From Longilinea arvoryzae (GTDB lineage: Bacteria; Chloroflexota; Anaerolineae; Anaerolineales; Anaerolineaceae): a DNA stretch of 64,000 nucleotides. The stretch covers positions 515,950 through 579,949 of the forward strand of contig NZ_DF967972.1 in assembly GCF_001050235.1 (NCBI RefSeq), in the 5' to 3' direction. A model generated the notes under the pieces. It saw nothing but the letters and a program-made list of their open reading frames with translations, did no database searches and had not been told where the DNA came from. How positions within the stretch are numbered: position 1 is the first letter of the stretch; every line of letters starts with the position of its first letter. Position numbers and translations under genes: made by a program. Shown here one piece after another: positions 1 through 7,964 of the stretch.

Positions 1-222
1 AGGTCCTGCATTTTACAGAAACAATCCTACACTACTCACCAGCGTTTGATTCGCACCACCAATGGGCTGGAACGGCTCAATCGTGAAATCAAACGACGAA
101 CCCGGGTGGTAAGCATTTTCCCAAACGAAGGAGCCTGTTTGCGGTTGGTAAGTGCCATCCTGATGGAGACCAGCGATGAATGGGAAGTCGGCAGGCTTTA
201 CCTCAACCTGGAAGCAAGGTAG
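1..222 (+). CDS. IS256/Mutator-family transposase, C-terminal part (5' end outside window)
   Basis: The reading frame is open from base 1 to the TAG at 220-222 and encodes 73 residues. It contains RTTNGLERLNREIKRRTRVV, then SIFPN and a closing LYLNLE segment. This is the signature of the C-terminal end of IS256 (Mutator) family transposases, which cut and paste the element by a DDE mechanism; the catalytic residues lie upstream of the window. A candidate right terminal inverted repeat follows at about 262-291, so this is probably the right end of a complete insertion sequence. Whether the rest is intact cannot be seen. Seen: the frame and motif. Known: the family signature. Confidence 0.85.
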   Translation, partial: RSCILQKQSYTTHQRLIRTTNGLERLNREIKRRTRVVSIFPNEGACLRLVSAILMETSDEWEVGRLYLNLEAR

Positions 223-261
223 TTTTACTCGATTGAACCTTTACTTTGGAATAACCTGATC

Positions 262-291
262 GATTTTACAGAAAAAGACTTGCTCAATCCC
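262..291. repeat. candidate right terminal inverted repeat of the IS256-type element
   Basis: The sequence gattttacagaaaaagactt lies 40 bases after the transposase stop and resembles the TTACAGAAA-type ends of IS256-family elements. The partner left end is outside the window, so this cannot be confirmed here. The REP-like repeat starts immediately after it. Confidence 0.4.
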
Positions 292-294
292 ATA

Positions 295-395
295 CCGCGG
301 CCTGAACGTCGGCTCTTCAGGGGAGTCTGGGGCAAATTGCAGCCTGTACCCGCCGCCCCCTCCGAGCCGACCTACATTGGGACTGTCAACGAAGA
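295..395 (+). repeat. degenerate REP-like palindromic repeat, cut by the IS end
   Basis: The stretch CCGCGGCCTGAACGTCGG, then a shared GGGGCAAATTGC core, then CCCCCTCCGAGCCGACCTAC matches the repeats at 10789-11247 and 12205-12466 with scattered substitutions. The stem arms are GTCGGCTC (308-315) and GAGCCGAC (364-371). It begins only where the IS element ends, so the IS probably inserted into it. Confidence 0.7.
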
Positions 396-462
396 GCGCA
401 CCGCACCCACCACCAGCCTGGCCCCCTTCGACACATAGTTAATGAGAATAGAAACCGAAATG

Positions 463-501
463 TGCGGTCAAAATGCCCCTACGGGACGCAGGCTGACCGT
501 A
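463..501 (-). terminator. GTGCGGTC-type hairpin with one inner hairpin unit
   Basis: Outer arms TGCGGTCA (463-470) and TGACCGTA (494-501) enclose one inner unit, TGCCCCTACGGGACGCAGGC. Read on the minus strand it lies about 85 bases after the stop of the 585-1283 gene and is followed by the T-rich ATTTCGGTTTC. It belongs to the hairpin family seen at 2879, 31540, 34683, 46778, 48423, 60095 and 60374. Role as a terminator is inferred from position and shape. Confidence 0.5.
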
Positions 502-584
502 TTATCTATAAACTGTATCTTGTGCTTCATACTTTGTAATACTGACACGATGTCTATGAACCATACAATTATAAATCTTTGCTG

Positions 585-1283
585 TTAATAACAGAATTTC
601 TTCTCAATAATATCAGTCATAAATTTCTCTACCTGTACTGGATCTTCAAGGCAATAACCTAGATATTCTTTTTCGCTTGGGAAATACTTCAAATGTAAAT
701 CGATAGCCTCAAGAATCAACATCCCTGCCATCTTTTTATAATTGTTTATGCTCTCACTTTCCCATTTATTATTACGATTCACTGTTCTTTTTTCCTCATT
801 TGCTGAAACTAGAAAATAGACTATTAAAATTGAGAGTACTTCAATGGAAAAAAGGATTAAAAAGAAGAATCCAATAACATAATAGATCCATGAGCTTGGA
901 ATTTGGACAATAAGAGTAGGCAAGCTAATGCCTAGTATGCCTAACCCTGCGACAACTGCCTTAACCCAATAATTTCCTTTCGATAGTGGAGATAAATTTC
1001 TAAGATTTTCAAGGAGTTCATCTTTTTTCTTTTTTTTGCTCTCTATAGATTTCCAAACATCCGCAATCCTATCTCGTTCAACTGAAAATGCCCGGACATA
1101 TGCAGAAATAACAGAGATCATTTCGTTGTTAAACTGTGATTCTATTGGGTTTTCCCCCAATGTTCTATATTCAAATAGAAAATCCATTATTTTCTCGCCG
1201 AATTTTTGATGTCCGGAATTATTTGAGCGATGTGCAGGAAGAGCTAATACTAACGATATTGCTTGTGGAATTTCGAGTCTCAT
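585..1283 (-). CDS. 2-TM membrane protein, SLATT-like putative effector
   Basis: This 232-residue protein is not a family I can name with certainty. A soluble N-terminal part is followed by a strongly charged helical segment (about 70-95, with a KKKKK run), two adjacent membrane helices (about 106-128 and 133-160) and a cytosolic helical tail of about 70 residues. That layout resembles SLATT-type 2-TM effectors, which act in nucleotide-activated conflict systems by perturbing the membrane. Its ATG overlaps the stop of the upstream MBL-fold gene by 4 bp (ATGA), so the two are translationally coupled. The DNA is AT-rich, unlike the neighbouring kinase operon, which suggests horizontal transfer. 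Function is inferred from topology and from the partner gene only. Confidence 0.7.
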   Translation of the reverse strand: MRLEIPQAISLVLALPAHRSNNSGHQKFGEKIMDFLFEYRTLGENPIESQFNNEMISVISAYVRAFSVERDRIADVWKSIESKKKKKDELLENLRNLSPLSKGNYWVKAVVAGLGILGISLPTLIVQIPSSWIYYVIGFFFLILFSIEVLSILIVYFLVSANEEKRTVNRNNKWESESINNYKKMAGMLILEAIDLHLKYFPSEKEYLGYCLEDPVQVEKFMTDIIEKKFCY

Positions 1284-2689
1284 TTTTTAACTCCATTCAC
1301 AACAAATATCCTTGTTATATCTATATTTTTTTCCTTATTTTTTATTCGGCATCTTAAAAGATGTATACCTTCATATGATACTTCACGATCAAAATAAAAT
1401 TTAGAAGTATTTTCATGATCACCCTTGTAGTAAATCTCCTGGTGTTCATGATCATCGTTTATTCCACCATTCGATACTTCCCAAGAAATATCCACTTTAT
1501 TTGATGGTTCAAGAATCGGATCATGAGTCTTAATATAGAATTTCAAACCACTCCCAATTTTGAAATCGCCGCCTGAAGTACCAGGAATATTTTTATTCTC
1601 ACCAAAATCATAATTGCAACCAATTTGAAAAGAATATTTTTCTGTAGATTCGTGCGGAGTAAAACATGATCGTGAAACAGTCCATCTATTATCTCGACTA
1701 ATAAATCCGACAAATGTGCCTAAAACATTCGTCGTATATACTTGATTATTTACAGCGTTTTCCATATATATCTTTACTGCTTCTTCATCTGGATGCCCAT
1801 ACTGTTCTTTTTGACCACAAGAAATAAGTACAATTGCGGGATCGATAAAATTAATTGAATCTATATATGTGCTTTCAGGATTTTTTTTGCTATCAATTAC
1901 TTCATTTAATTGGGGATCAGTAAAGAATGATCTTGAGCCATGATGCGAAGCAATCAATATATCCGATTTCAATCTGCCAAATTGGGAAAATTGAGGAACG
2001 ATTTTGTCTCTCCATGCAATATAGTCTGAATCACTCGTTAATAAGAGATTGCGATTTCCATACGATATCGACAATACAATTGCGTTAGTGTGTTGGATTT
2101 TTGCTTCCTTAATAGTAGATGCTTCTTCTAATAAGAAATGTTCACCATATGACATTACCATTTTTTCACTTAAGAAGTCTCTGGAGGAACATAGACAGTA
2201 AACAGTAGCTCCTCCAAAATTACGAAGAGGAATTAATGATGGTGCGGGAACAACAACTGCATTTTCACCATATTTTTCAACTAATCTACGTCGTAGATCC
2301 ATATAATACTGATAATCATCGTCATTTGTTGTGGCTCCAGACTCGCCCGAGTCCCAAATTGACTTAATACCAATTTTCTTTCCACCAAATTCAGAAACTA
2401 TTTCCCTTAACCCTCTATAATGATCCCGATCCCTGTGCGAATTTACATAAATATCAATCCACTGAAGGATTTCTTTGGATTCTGAGTCAATTCTCCATGG
2501 AATATTTGTTTTTAAGTAGTCAATGACTCTATCCTTATTCCCTTCCATAATATTGCAGTCATAAATCATGGTAGTTTGGTCGGGAAATACAATCAATATC
2601 ATCAAGCCTTGTTCTACATCAATTACATGAAATAGGAGAGGCAAATCATCTTCAACATTATAAAAACTAATAGGTCGTGGAATGTTCAT
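1280..2689 (-). CDS. ComEC/Rec2-like MBL-fold hydrolase with C-terminal AGS-C-like sensor domain
   Basis: 469 residues in two parts. Residues about 15-340 form a metallo-beta-lactamase fold: HVIDVEQG near the N-terminus, NSHRDRDH (83-90; the second His of the usual HxHxDH is Asp), LTSDSDY (217-223), SHHGS (248-252) and a late GHP (298-300). This is the ComEC/Rec2-like branch, whose members cut nucleic acids or phosphodiesters. Residues about 378-466 resemble the AGS-C domain (Adenylyl/Guanylyl cyclase and SMODS C-terminal sensor): LKFYIKT, ISWEVSNGG, a Tyr-Glu-Gly-x-His segment (439-443), and a Cys-bearing RCRIKN strand. The ATG is preceded by GGGGGGAAA. It overlaps the 2-TM gene by 4 bp. The MBL fold is confident; the AGS-C assignment is by eye; the defence role is inference. 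Confidence 0.8.
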   Translation of the reverse strand: MNIPRPISFYNVEDDLPLLFHVIDVEQGLMILIVFPDQTTMIYDCNIMEGNKDRVIDYLKTNIPWRIDSESKEILQWIDIYVNSHRDRDHYRGLREIVSEFGGKKIGIKSIWDSGESGATTNDDDYQYYMDLRRRLVEKYGENAVVVPAPSLIPLRNFGGATVYCLCSSRDFLSEKMVMSYGEHFLLEEASTIKEAKIQHTNAIVLSISYGNRNLLLTSDSDYIAWRDKIVPQFSQFGRLKSDILIASHHGSRSFFTDPQLNEVIDSKKNPESTYIDSINFIDPAIVLISCGQKEQYGHPDEEAVKIYMENAVNNQVYTTNVLGTFVGFISRDNRWTVSRSCFTPHESTEKYSFQIGCNYDFGENKNIPGTSGGDFKIGSGLKFYIKTHDPILEPSNKVDISWEVSNGGINDDHEHQEIYYKGDHENTSKFYFDREVSYEGIHLLRCRIKNKEKNIDITRIFVVNGVKK

Positions 2690-2838
2690 TTTCCCCCCGT
2701 AAAGAGTAGTATTGATATTGTAAAGCAGGAAATATTTTCTATTTTAGCATAGTGTCATGTAGAGAATGTGGGTTACGTTAGTGATTAAACACACCTCAGC
2801 CACCGCTAACCTGCTTCTTCGGTAAACAGATATTTAAA

Positions 2839-2866
2839 ATTATAGTATAAAAATTGGAAATCACAA
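2839..2866 (-). promoter_or_regulatory. candidate sigma-70 promoter for the MBL/2-TM operon
   Basis: Read on the minus strand, TTGTGA (2861-2866) and a perfect TATAAT (2839-2844) are separated by 16 bases. It lies just after the terminator of the sugar-kinase operon and would give a leader of about 140 nucleotides before the ATG at 2689. Confidence 0.45.
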
Positions 2867-2878
2867 TCAAAATATCAT

Positions 2879-2901
2879 GGTGCGGTCAATAATAGACCGC
2901 A
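2879..2901 (-). terminator. hairpin terminator of the kinase operon
   Basis: TGCGGTC (2881-2887) and GACCGCA (2895-2901) form a 7-bp stem with a 7-base loop, 14 bases after the stop of the kinase gene on the minus strand. ATGATATTTTGATT follows. It has the same arm sequence as the wider GTGCGTTC hairpin family, without an inner unit. Confidence 0.65.
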
Positions 2902-2914
2902 ACCTACGCAAAAT

Positions 2915-4495
2915 CTATTTCGTTCTATTCAACCGCGCGTACACGCCCTTCATCTGTGTATAGATCTGTTTGAACACAGCGAACTTCTCATCGTACAGCG
3001 CGCGGTTCCGCGCCTGCGGGCTATAGATCATCCTGAATTGCACCAGGTTGGGAATATCTTCGAAGCGGATCTCGCCCATGCCGACCGCGCCGATCCAGGC
3101 CGCGCCGCGCGCGTTGGCGTACAGCGGATCGCTGACCTGCCGGATCTCGACGTTCATCACGTCGGCGAAGATCTGGCACCACACGTCCGACTGGGCGCCG
3201 CCGCCGACGATGTTGATCGACTTCACCCTGCGCCCGAGGAACTTCTCGACCGGCGCCATCAGCCAGCGCGTATTGAAGGCGATGCCCTCCAGGAAGGCGC
3301 GGATGATATCCTCGCGGGTGTTGTTCAGCGACAGGTTGTACAGCCCGGCGCGCAGCGTGCGGTCCTCCACGGGCGCGCGCTCGCCCCAGATCCAGGGCGT
3401 GTAGAGCACGCCGTTGGCCCCGGCCGGGACGCGCTCGGCGATCTGGTCGAGCACCTTGAAGATATCCGGCACGTCGGCTTCCTGGAGCAGCTCGTCTTTG
3501 TGATACAGGATGTTGTCGCGCAAATAGGTCAGGTTGCCGCCGGCGGTGGCCTGCAGCGCGGTCAGCAGATAGCGCCCCGGTACGGCGCACGGGATGGACG
3601 CCAGGCTGGAGGCCACGTCCGTCTTCTTGAAGGGCACGTGCGCGGTGATCCAGGAGGAGGTGCCGATGTACAGGTGCGCGGCGTAATCCTCGACCGCCCC
3701 GGCGCCGATGGCGGCGGCGGTGTTGTCGATGGCGCCGGCCACCACTTTGACGTCCGTGGAAAGTCTCAGCGCAACGGCCACGTCGCGGCGCAGGCAGCCG
3801 ATCACGTGCGTGCACGGCACCAGGTCCGGCAGCTTCCGGCGGTCGATGCCCAGGATGCCGATCAACGAATCATCGTAATGGATCGCGTTCGGGTCGCGGT
3901 TGTCGGTCACCCAGGAGGTCACGATCGAATCGTAACTGGCGACGAACTCGCCGGTCAGGCGTAGGTTCAGATAATCGAGCACGTTCAGGAATTTATAGGT
4001 CCGCGCGTAGACCTCGGGCAGATCGTCGCGGATGAACGGCATGTGCGCGGCGGGGTCCTTGCCGGTCATGGAGGGCATGCCGCCGGTCAGGCGCACGAAG
4101 CGCAGCACCTTAAAGAGGTCCGCGCCGTCCAGGTTGAACCAACCCCGCATCTGCCTTTTCAGGTTCGGCTCGCCGCGCATGTCCATCCACAGGATGGCGT
4201 TGCCCAGGGCGTTGCCGGCGCGGTCGACCGCCACCGTCCCCTCGCCCTGCGTGGAACAGCACACCGCGATCACGTCCGCGGCTGCATCGCGGTGGCGCGC
4301 CAGCATCCGCCCGGACGCCGAAAGAAAGGCCTGCCACCACTCCTCTGGCGACTGCTCCGCGCCGCCGTCTGGGGTGAGGATGAGGCGCACGGGTTCACTT
4401 TCCCAGCCCAGCACCTTGCCGCTGAGGGTGATCAGGGCCACTTTCATGCCGGACGTGCCAAGGTCCACTGCGAGGATGATTTTTTCGTTGGGCAT
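2915..4495 (-). CDS. FGGY-family carbohydrate kinase (xylulokinase-like)
   Basis: 526 residues, the usual FGGY kinase length. It shows the N-terminal phosphate-binding motif AVDLGTSGMKVAL, the CCSTQGEG and WMDMRG segments of the first ASKHA lobe, AGAIDNTAAAIGAG, and INIVGGGAQSDVWCQIFADV in the second lobe. Such enzymes transfer phosphate from ATP to a sugar or polyol in the cytosol. It is the last gene of a four-gene operon (aldolase, aminotransferase, MFS, kinase) and starts 6 bases after the MFS stop. A terminator follows. Substrate cannot be read from sequence; a ketose or polyol that is then cleaved by the operon's aldolase is a reasonable guess. Confidence 0.9.
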   Translation of the reverse strand: MPNEKIILAVDLGTSGMKVALITLSGKVLGWESEPVRLILTPDGGAEQSPEEWWQAFLSASGRMLARHRDAAADVIAVCCSTQGEGTVAVDRAGNALGNAILWMDMRGEPNLKRQMRGWFNLDGADLFKVLRFVRLTGGMPSMTGKDPAAHMPFIRDDLPEVYARTYKFLNVLDYLNLRLTGEFVASYDSIVTSWVTDNRDPNAIHYDDSLIGILGIDRRKLPDLVPCTHVIGCLRRDVAVALRLSTDVKVVAGAIDNTAAAIGAGAVEDYAAHLYIGTSSWITAHVPFKKTDVASSLASIPCAVPGRYLLTALQATAGGNLTYLRDNILYHKDELLQEADVPDIFKVLDQIAERVPAGANGVLYTPWIWGERAPVEDRTLRAGLYNLSLNNTREDIIRAFLEGIAFNTRWLMAPVEKFLGRRVKSINIVGGGAQSDVWCQIFADVMNVEIRQVSDPLYANARGAAWIGAVGMGEIRFEDIPNLVQFRMIYSPQARNRALYDEKFAVFKQIYTQMKGVYARLNRTK

Positions 4496-4501
4496 AGGGG
4501 T

Positions 4502-5734
4502 TTAGTCGATTGCAGGCTGGCTTTCGAGTTCAGGGGGTTTTTCGGGGTTCTTCATCCGGGTCACCAGCAGCGCGCTCAGCACCAGCAGCCCGATCATCAG
4601 AACCATGGCCGGCGTGAAGGAGCCGTCGGCGGTCTTCAGGGCTTCCATGATGTAGACGAAGACGACCGATGCCTGGCCGAACAATTGGATCAGGCCGTTG
4701 GAGGTGCCTTCGGGGGTCGGGTGGGTGATTTCGGCGGCGTACTGCATGCCGACCGGGTTGGTGCTCACCAGGAAGAAGCCCATGACGAAGGCGGAGATGA
4801 AGATCAACGGGCGGCTGGTGGCGAAGGTCACCCCGATCAGGCCGGGGATGGCCAGCAGCAGTCCGAGCAGGATGTAGGGCTGGCGCTTGTGGCTCTTATC
4901 CGAGAAGGGCGGGATGATCACCGCGCCCAGCACGCCGCCCACCAGCATCAGCGCGCCCAGCGTACCGGCGTCGGTGGGGGTCAGGCCGCGCGGGCGGATG
5001 ATGTTCTCGACCCAGGTGGTGATGCCGTTGAAGAGCCCCAGTCCGATGAACGAAACGCACAGGTACAACCAGAAGGATTTCACCGTGAGGGCGTGTTTGA
5101 GGCCGTCCAGCATCAGAGCGCGCGCCTCGCTGCCGGCCGGGCCGGGCGGGGTGGCGGGGGCTTCGCGGGCGAAGACCAGGAACAGAACGGATGAAAAAGC
5201 CGCAATGCCGCCGTAGATCCATTGTACGTTCGGAATGGAAATGGTCTCGATCAAAATGGGGGTCAGCACCATGCCCAGCGCCGTGCCGACCAGGTTGGCA
5301 AGCTGGACCATGCCCACGGCGGTGGCGCGTTCTTCGATGGAAAACCACTTGGCCGGGACCGTGGTCCACGCGTTGAGCAGAAACGGCTGCGCCGCGGCGA
5401 TACCGATGGTGCTCCACAGGACGAGGGTATAGTTTTGGCCGGCGAAGCCGCGCAGCAGACCGAAGACGCCCATCAGCACCGCGCCGATGCTGACGGCCAG
5501 CCGGAAGCCGTAGGTGTCGATGACCCACGAGACCGGGATCGACAGCGGGATGAAGGCGATCATGAAGGACATCGCCAGGAAGCCGATCTGCAAATCCGTC
5601 ACGCCGTAATACGCCGCCGCCGGCCCGGTGATCGGGGCGTAGGCGATCCACAACATCTGGATGGTCAGATTGATGAACATGAAAACGGCCAGCACCACCC
5701 AGCGGTACTTGTAGAGTTTGAAATCGGTCGCCAT
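4502..5734 (-). CDS. MFS transporter
   Basis: About 410 residues with the 12 hydrophobic helices of the major facilitator superfamily, starting at MATDFKLYKYRWVVLAVF. The ATG at 5734 is chosen over an in-frame upstream start at 5773 because GGGGGAA sits just before it and it begins 10 bases after the aminotransferase stop. Between helices 2 and 3 it reads VIDTYGFRLA, a variant of the MFS loop motif. In this operon it presumably imports the substrate handled by the aldolase, aminotransferase and kinase. Substrate is unknown. Confidence 0.88.
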   Translation of the reverse strand: MATDFKLYKYRWVVLAVFMFINLTIQMLWIAYAPITGPAAAYYGVTDLQIGFLAMSFMIAFIPLSIPVSWVIDTYGFRLAVSIGAVLMGVFGLLRGFAGQNYTLVLWSTIGIAAAQPFLLNAWTTVPAKWFSIEERATAVGMVQLANLVGTALGMVLTPILIETISIPNVQWIYGGIAAFSSVLFLVFAREAPATPPGPAGSEARALMLDGLKHALTVKSFWLYLCVSFIGLGLFNGITTWVENIIRPRGLTPTDAGTLGALMLVGGVLGAVIIPPFSDKSHKRQPYILLGLLLAIPGLIGVTFATSRPLIFISAFVMGFFLVSTNPVGMQYAAEITHPTPEGTSNGLIQLFGQASVVFVYIMEALKTADGSFTPAMVLMIGLLVLSALLVTRMKNPEKPPELESQPAID

Positions 5735-5744
5735 GCTGTTCCCC

Positions 5745-7190
5745 CTAAGCGCAAGCCGCCAGAACCGTCTCAAATTTGCCCAAGGCGTCGTCGATGACTT
5801 CGTCCGTGTCCGCCAGGGAGGTGTACATGCGCGAACCCGCCAGCGTGATCAGGCCCTGCGACATGTACGCCGCTCCCATTTCTTCCATCATGCGCTTGCG
5901 CGGTTTGAGCTCGCGCGCCAGCCGGATGGGGTTGCGCAGGTCGAGCAGCATCACCCCCGAGGTCTCCAGGTGGACGATCGAGCCCTGGTTGTAGGTCACG
6001 AAGGGCAGGCTGTATTTGTCGATAAGGACTTGCAGGCCCTGTGTCAGCCGGTCGCCGGCCCGCCCGGCGATGACCGGGGCATTGGTGCGCTCGAGCTCGA
6101 GCAGCGAATGATAACCCGCCACGCACGAGAGCGGGTTGGCCGAGAGCGTCCCGCCGATGTAGGCGCGCTCGCCGGTGCCGCCGATGCCGGCCGCGAAACA
6201 GCGGATCACGTCCGCCCGCCCACCGACGCCGCCCGCCATGGGGTAGCCGCCGGTGATGCACTTGCCGAACACGGTCAGGTCAGGCTTGATGCCGAAATAG
6301 CCCTGGGCGCCGCCCAACCCCACGCGGAAACCGGTGACGACTTCGTCGAAGATGAGCAGCGCGCCGAACTCGTCGCACAGCTCGCGTACCTTCTGGTTGA
6401 AATCGTACGGCACGGGGCGGGTGCCCGATTCGGGTCCCAACGGTTCGACGATAACCGCCGCGGTCCCGCCGCGCAACCGGTTGAGGATCAGATGCCGCTT
6501 CAAGTCCGCCAGGCTGTTGGGGAAAATTTCCTCGGTCGAAGAGGTGCCCCCGCGCGGGATGCCGGTCGATTCGAGGCGGCCGGTGCCCGGCACGTGCAGG
6601 CCGTAGACCATCGAATCACTCCAGCCGTGATAGGCGCCGCCGACCTTGATGACGTAGCGCTTTTTGGTGAACGCCCGCGCCGCGCGGATGGCCGCCATCA
6701 CGCCCTCGGTGCCCGAACCCAGCATGCGGAACATCTCCACGGCCGGCATGAGGCGGTTGACGAGCTGGGCCAGCTTCAATTCGTATTCGTGGAACAGGCC
6801 GGTCACCGGACCGCAGGTCTCGAGCATCTCGAAGACCTTCCGGCGCACCGGTTCGTAGTTGCTGCCGAGCAGTGTGGGACCGCCCGCCTGCAGAAAGTCG
6901 ATGTAGCGGTTGCCGTCCACATCCCACAGGTAGGCGCTGTCGGTCTTCTCGATGGCCATGGGGAAGGGATAATTGAAGGCCAGGTTGTGCTGCACGCCGC
7001 CGGGGATGAACTGCCCGGCCTCGTCCGAGAGCTGCTTCGAACGCTGGCAGTGATCGTCGAAGTAGGCCAAAAATTCCTGCATCTTCTCGCGCCGGACCGG
7101 GCGCATGGGCTGGCCGATGAGCCGGTCCAGCCTGGCATAGACTTCTTTGACGTCCGGATACTGGCTGATGGCGTATTTTTGCTCGTCCAT
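5745..7190 (-). CDS. class III pyridoxal-phosphate aminotransferase (GSA-aminomutase-like)
   Basis: About 481 residues. The ATG at 7190 follows GGAGAATAATC and lies 2 bases after the aldolase stop; an open frame extends further upstream but inside the aldolase gene. Family features: GNRYIDFLQAGGPTLLGSN near the N-terminus, RMLGSGTEGVMAAIRAAR (cofactor phosphate binding), GAYHGWSD, ALLIFDEVVTGFR with the Asp that pairs the PLP nitrogen, and the PLP lysine in VFGKCITGGYPMAGG. The closest named family is glutamate-1-semialdehyde 2,1-aminomutase, but the setting with aldolase, MFS and FGGY kinase points to catabolism of an amino sugar, amino alcohol or keto sugar, not heme synthesis. Soluble, PLP-dependent. 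Exact substrate unknown. Confidence 0.9.
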   Translation of the reverse strand: MDEQKYAISQYPDVKEVYARLDRLIGQPMRPVRREKMQEFLAYFDDHCQRSKQLSDEAGQFIPGGVQHNLAFNYPFPMAIEKTDSAYLWDVDGNRYIDFLQAGGPTLLGSNYEPVRRKVFEMLETCGPVTGLFHEYELKLAQLVNRLMPAVEMFRMLGSGTEGVMAAIRAARAFTKKRYVIKVGGAYHGWSDSMVYGLHVPGTGRLESTGIPRGGTSSTEEIFPNSLADLKRHLILNRLRGGTAAVIVEPLGPESGTRPVPYDFNQKVRELCDEFGALLIFDEVVTGFRVGLGGAQGYFGIKPDLTVFGKCITGGYPMAGGVGGRADVIRCFAAGIGGTGERAYIGGTLSANPLSCVAGYHSLLELERTNAPVIAGRAGDRLTQGLQVLIDKYSLPFVTYNQGSIVHLETSGVMLLDLRNPIRLARELKPRKRMMEEMGAAYMSQGLITLAGSRMYTSLADTDEVIDDALGKFETVLAACA

Positions 7191-7192
7191 GA

Positions 7193-7879
7193 TTATTCTC
7201 CGCTTGCCTCGAGTGCGTTCTTTGCGACCCGCTCCTGGTCCTTGCGCAGTTTGGCGAAGGCAATCTCGCGCACGGCCAGCGGCACTTTGCTGACCTTGCG
7301 CTCGCTGCAGATCGCCAGCAGGTAAGCCAGGGAGCATTTTTCCAGGATTTCGACGTTGTGTGCGGCGCGTTCCATGTCGGTGCCGAAGACCAGCGCGCCA
7401 TGGTTCTGCATCATGAAGGCGTTGTTGTGATTCCGGATGTGTTTGGCCACCGTGTTTTTGAGAAGCCCCGTGCCCGAGGGCACGTAGGGGATGATCTCCA
7501 CGCTGCGCCCCAAAAAGCGGGTCTGCTCGTCGAACAGGGCCGGGATGGGCGCCTGGATCAGGGTCAGCGCGCTGGCGTACACCTGGTGGGTGTGGACGAT
7601 GGCGTTCACGTCCGCCCGCACCTGGTACACGGCGGCGTGCATGGCCGATTCGACCGACGGCTTGAGGCGGCCTTCGAGCCTCTTGAGGTCGAAATCCAGC
7701 ACGCAGACGTCATCCGGCGTCATTTTGAAATAATCGTAGTCGGAGGGAGTGATGGCAAAAGCGTTTTGTCCCGGGATGCGGACTGACAGGTTGCCGCCGG
7801 TCGCCATCAGATAGCCCTTGCGGGTCAGATCCTGGGCGGTATCCACCACCTGCTTTTTAAATGCGTCGTAGTTTCCCAT
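7193..7879 (-). CDS. class II aldolase/adducin family protein
   Basis: 228 residues, typical for L-fuculose-phosphate aldolase / L-ribulose-phosphate epimerase relatives. It has the N-terminal GGNLSVRI and ITPSDYDY segments, the catalytic Glu in PSVESAMH, and the zinc ligands in IVHTHQ plus the later His in MMQNHGALVFG. These enzymes cleave or rearrange a phosphorylated ketose through a zinc-stabilised enediolate. It is the first gene of the operon; the start follows GGGGCG. A promoter and palindromic operator lie upstream. The downstream kinase could supply the phosphorylated substrate. Confidence 0.88.
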   Translation of the reverse strand: MGNYDAFKKQVVDTAQDLTRKGYLMATGGNLSVRIPGQNAFAITPSDYDYFKMTPDDVCVLDFDLKRLEGRLKPSVESAMHAAVYQVRADVNAIVHTHQVYASALTLIQAPIPALFDEQTRFLGRSVEIIPYVPSGTGLLKNTVAKHIRNHNNAFMMQNHGALVFGTDMERAAHNVEILEKCSLAYLLAICSERKVSKVPLAVREIAFAKLRKDQERVAKNALEASGE

Positions 7880-7904
7880 AAGTCGCCCCTTTTCAATCTA
7901 GACA

Positions 7905-7935
7905 CTGTAAAGATTATAGACTTTAATCTTTACAG
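7905..7935. promoter_or_regulatory. palindromic operator over the divergent aldolase/TetR promoters
   Basis: Perfect 11-bp arms, CTGTAAAGATT (7905-7915) and AATCTTTACAG (7925-7935), are separated by 9 bases. On the minus strand the arms sit on a near-ideal promoter: TTGACG (7936-7941), 17-base spacer, TATAAT (7913-7918). A bound repressor would cover the spacer and -10. Toward the plus strand, TATAAA at 7950-7955 could serve the regulator, so the same site could give autoregulation. Binding by the adjacent TetR protein is inferred from position. Confidence 0.8.
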
Positions 7936-7964
7936 CGTCAAGATTTTCCTATAAAATATTACAT

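Noticed and set aside
5718..7325. Plus-strand open frame of 535 codons opposite the aminotransferase
   Set aside because: Shadow of the real gene; no family motif and composition bias toward His, Arg and Gly.
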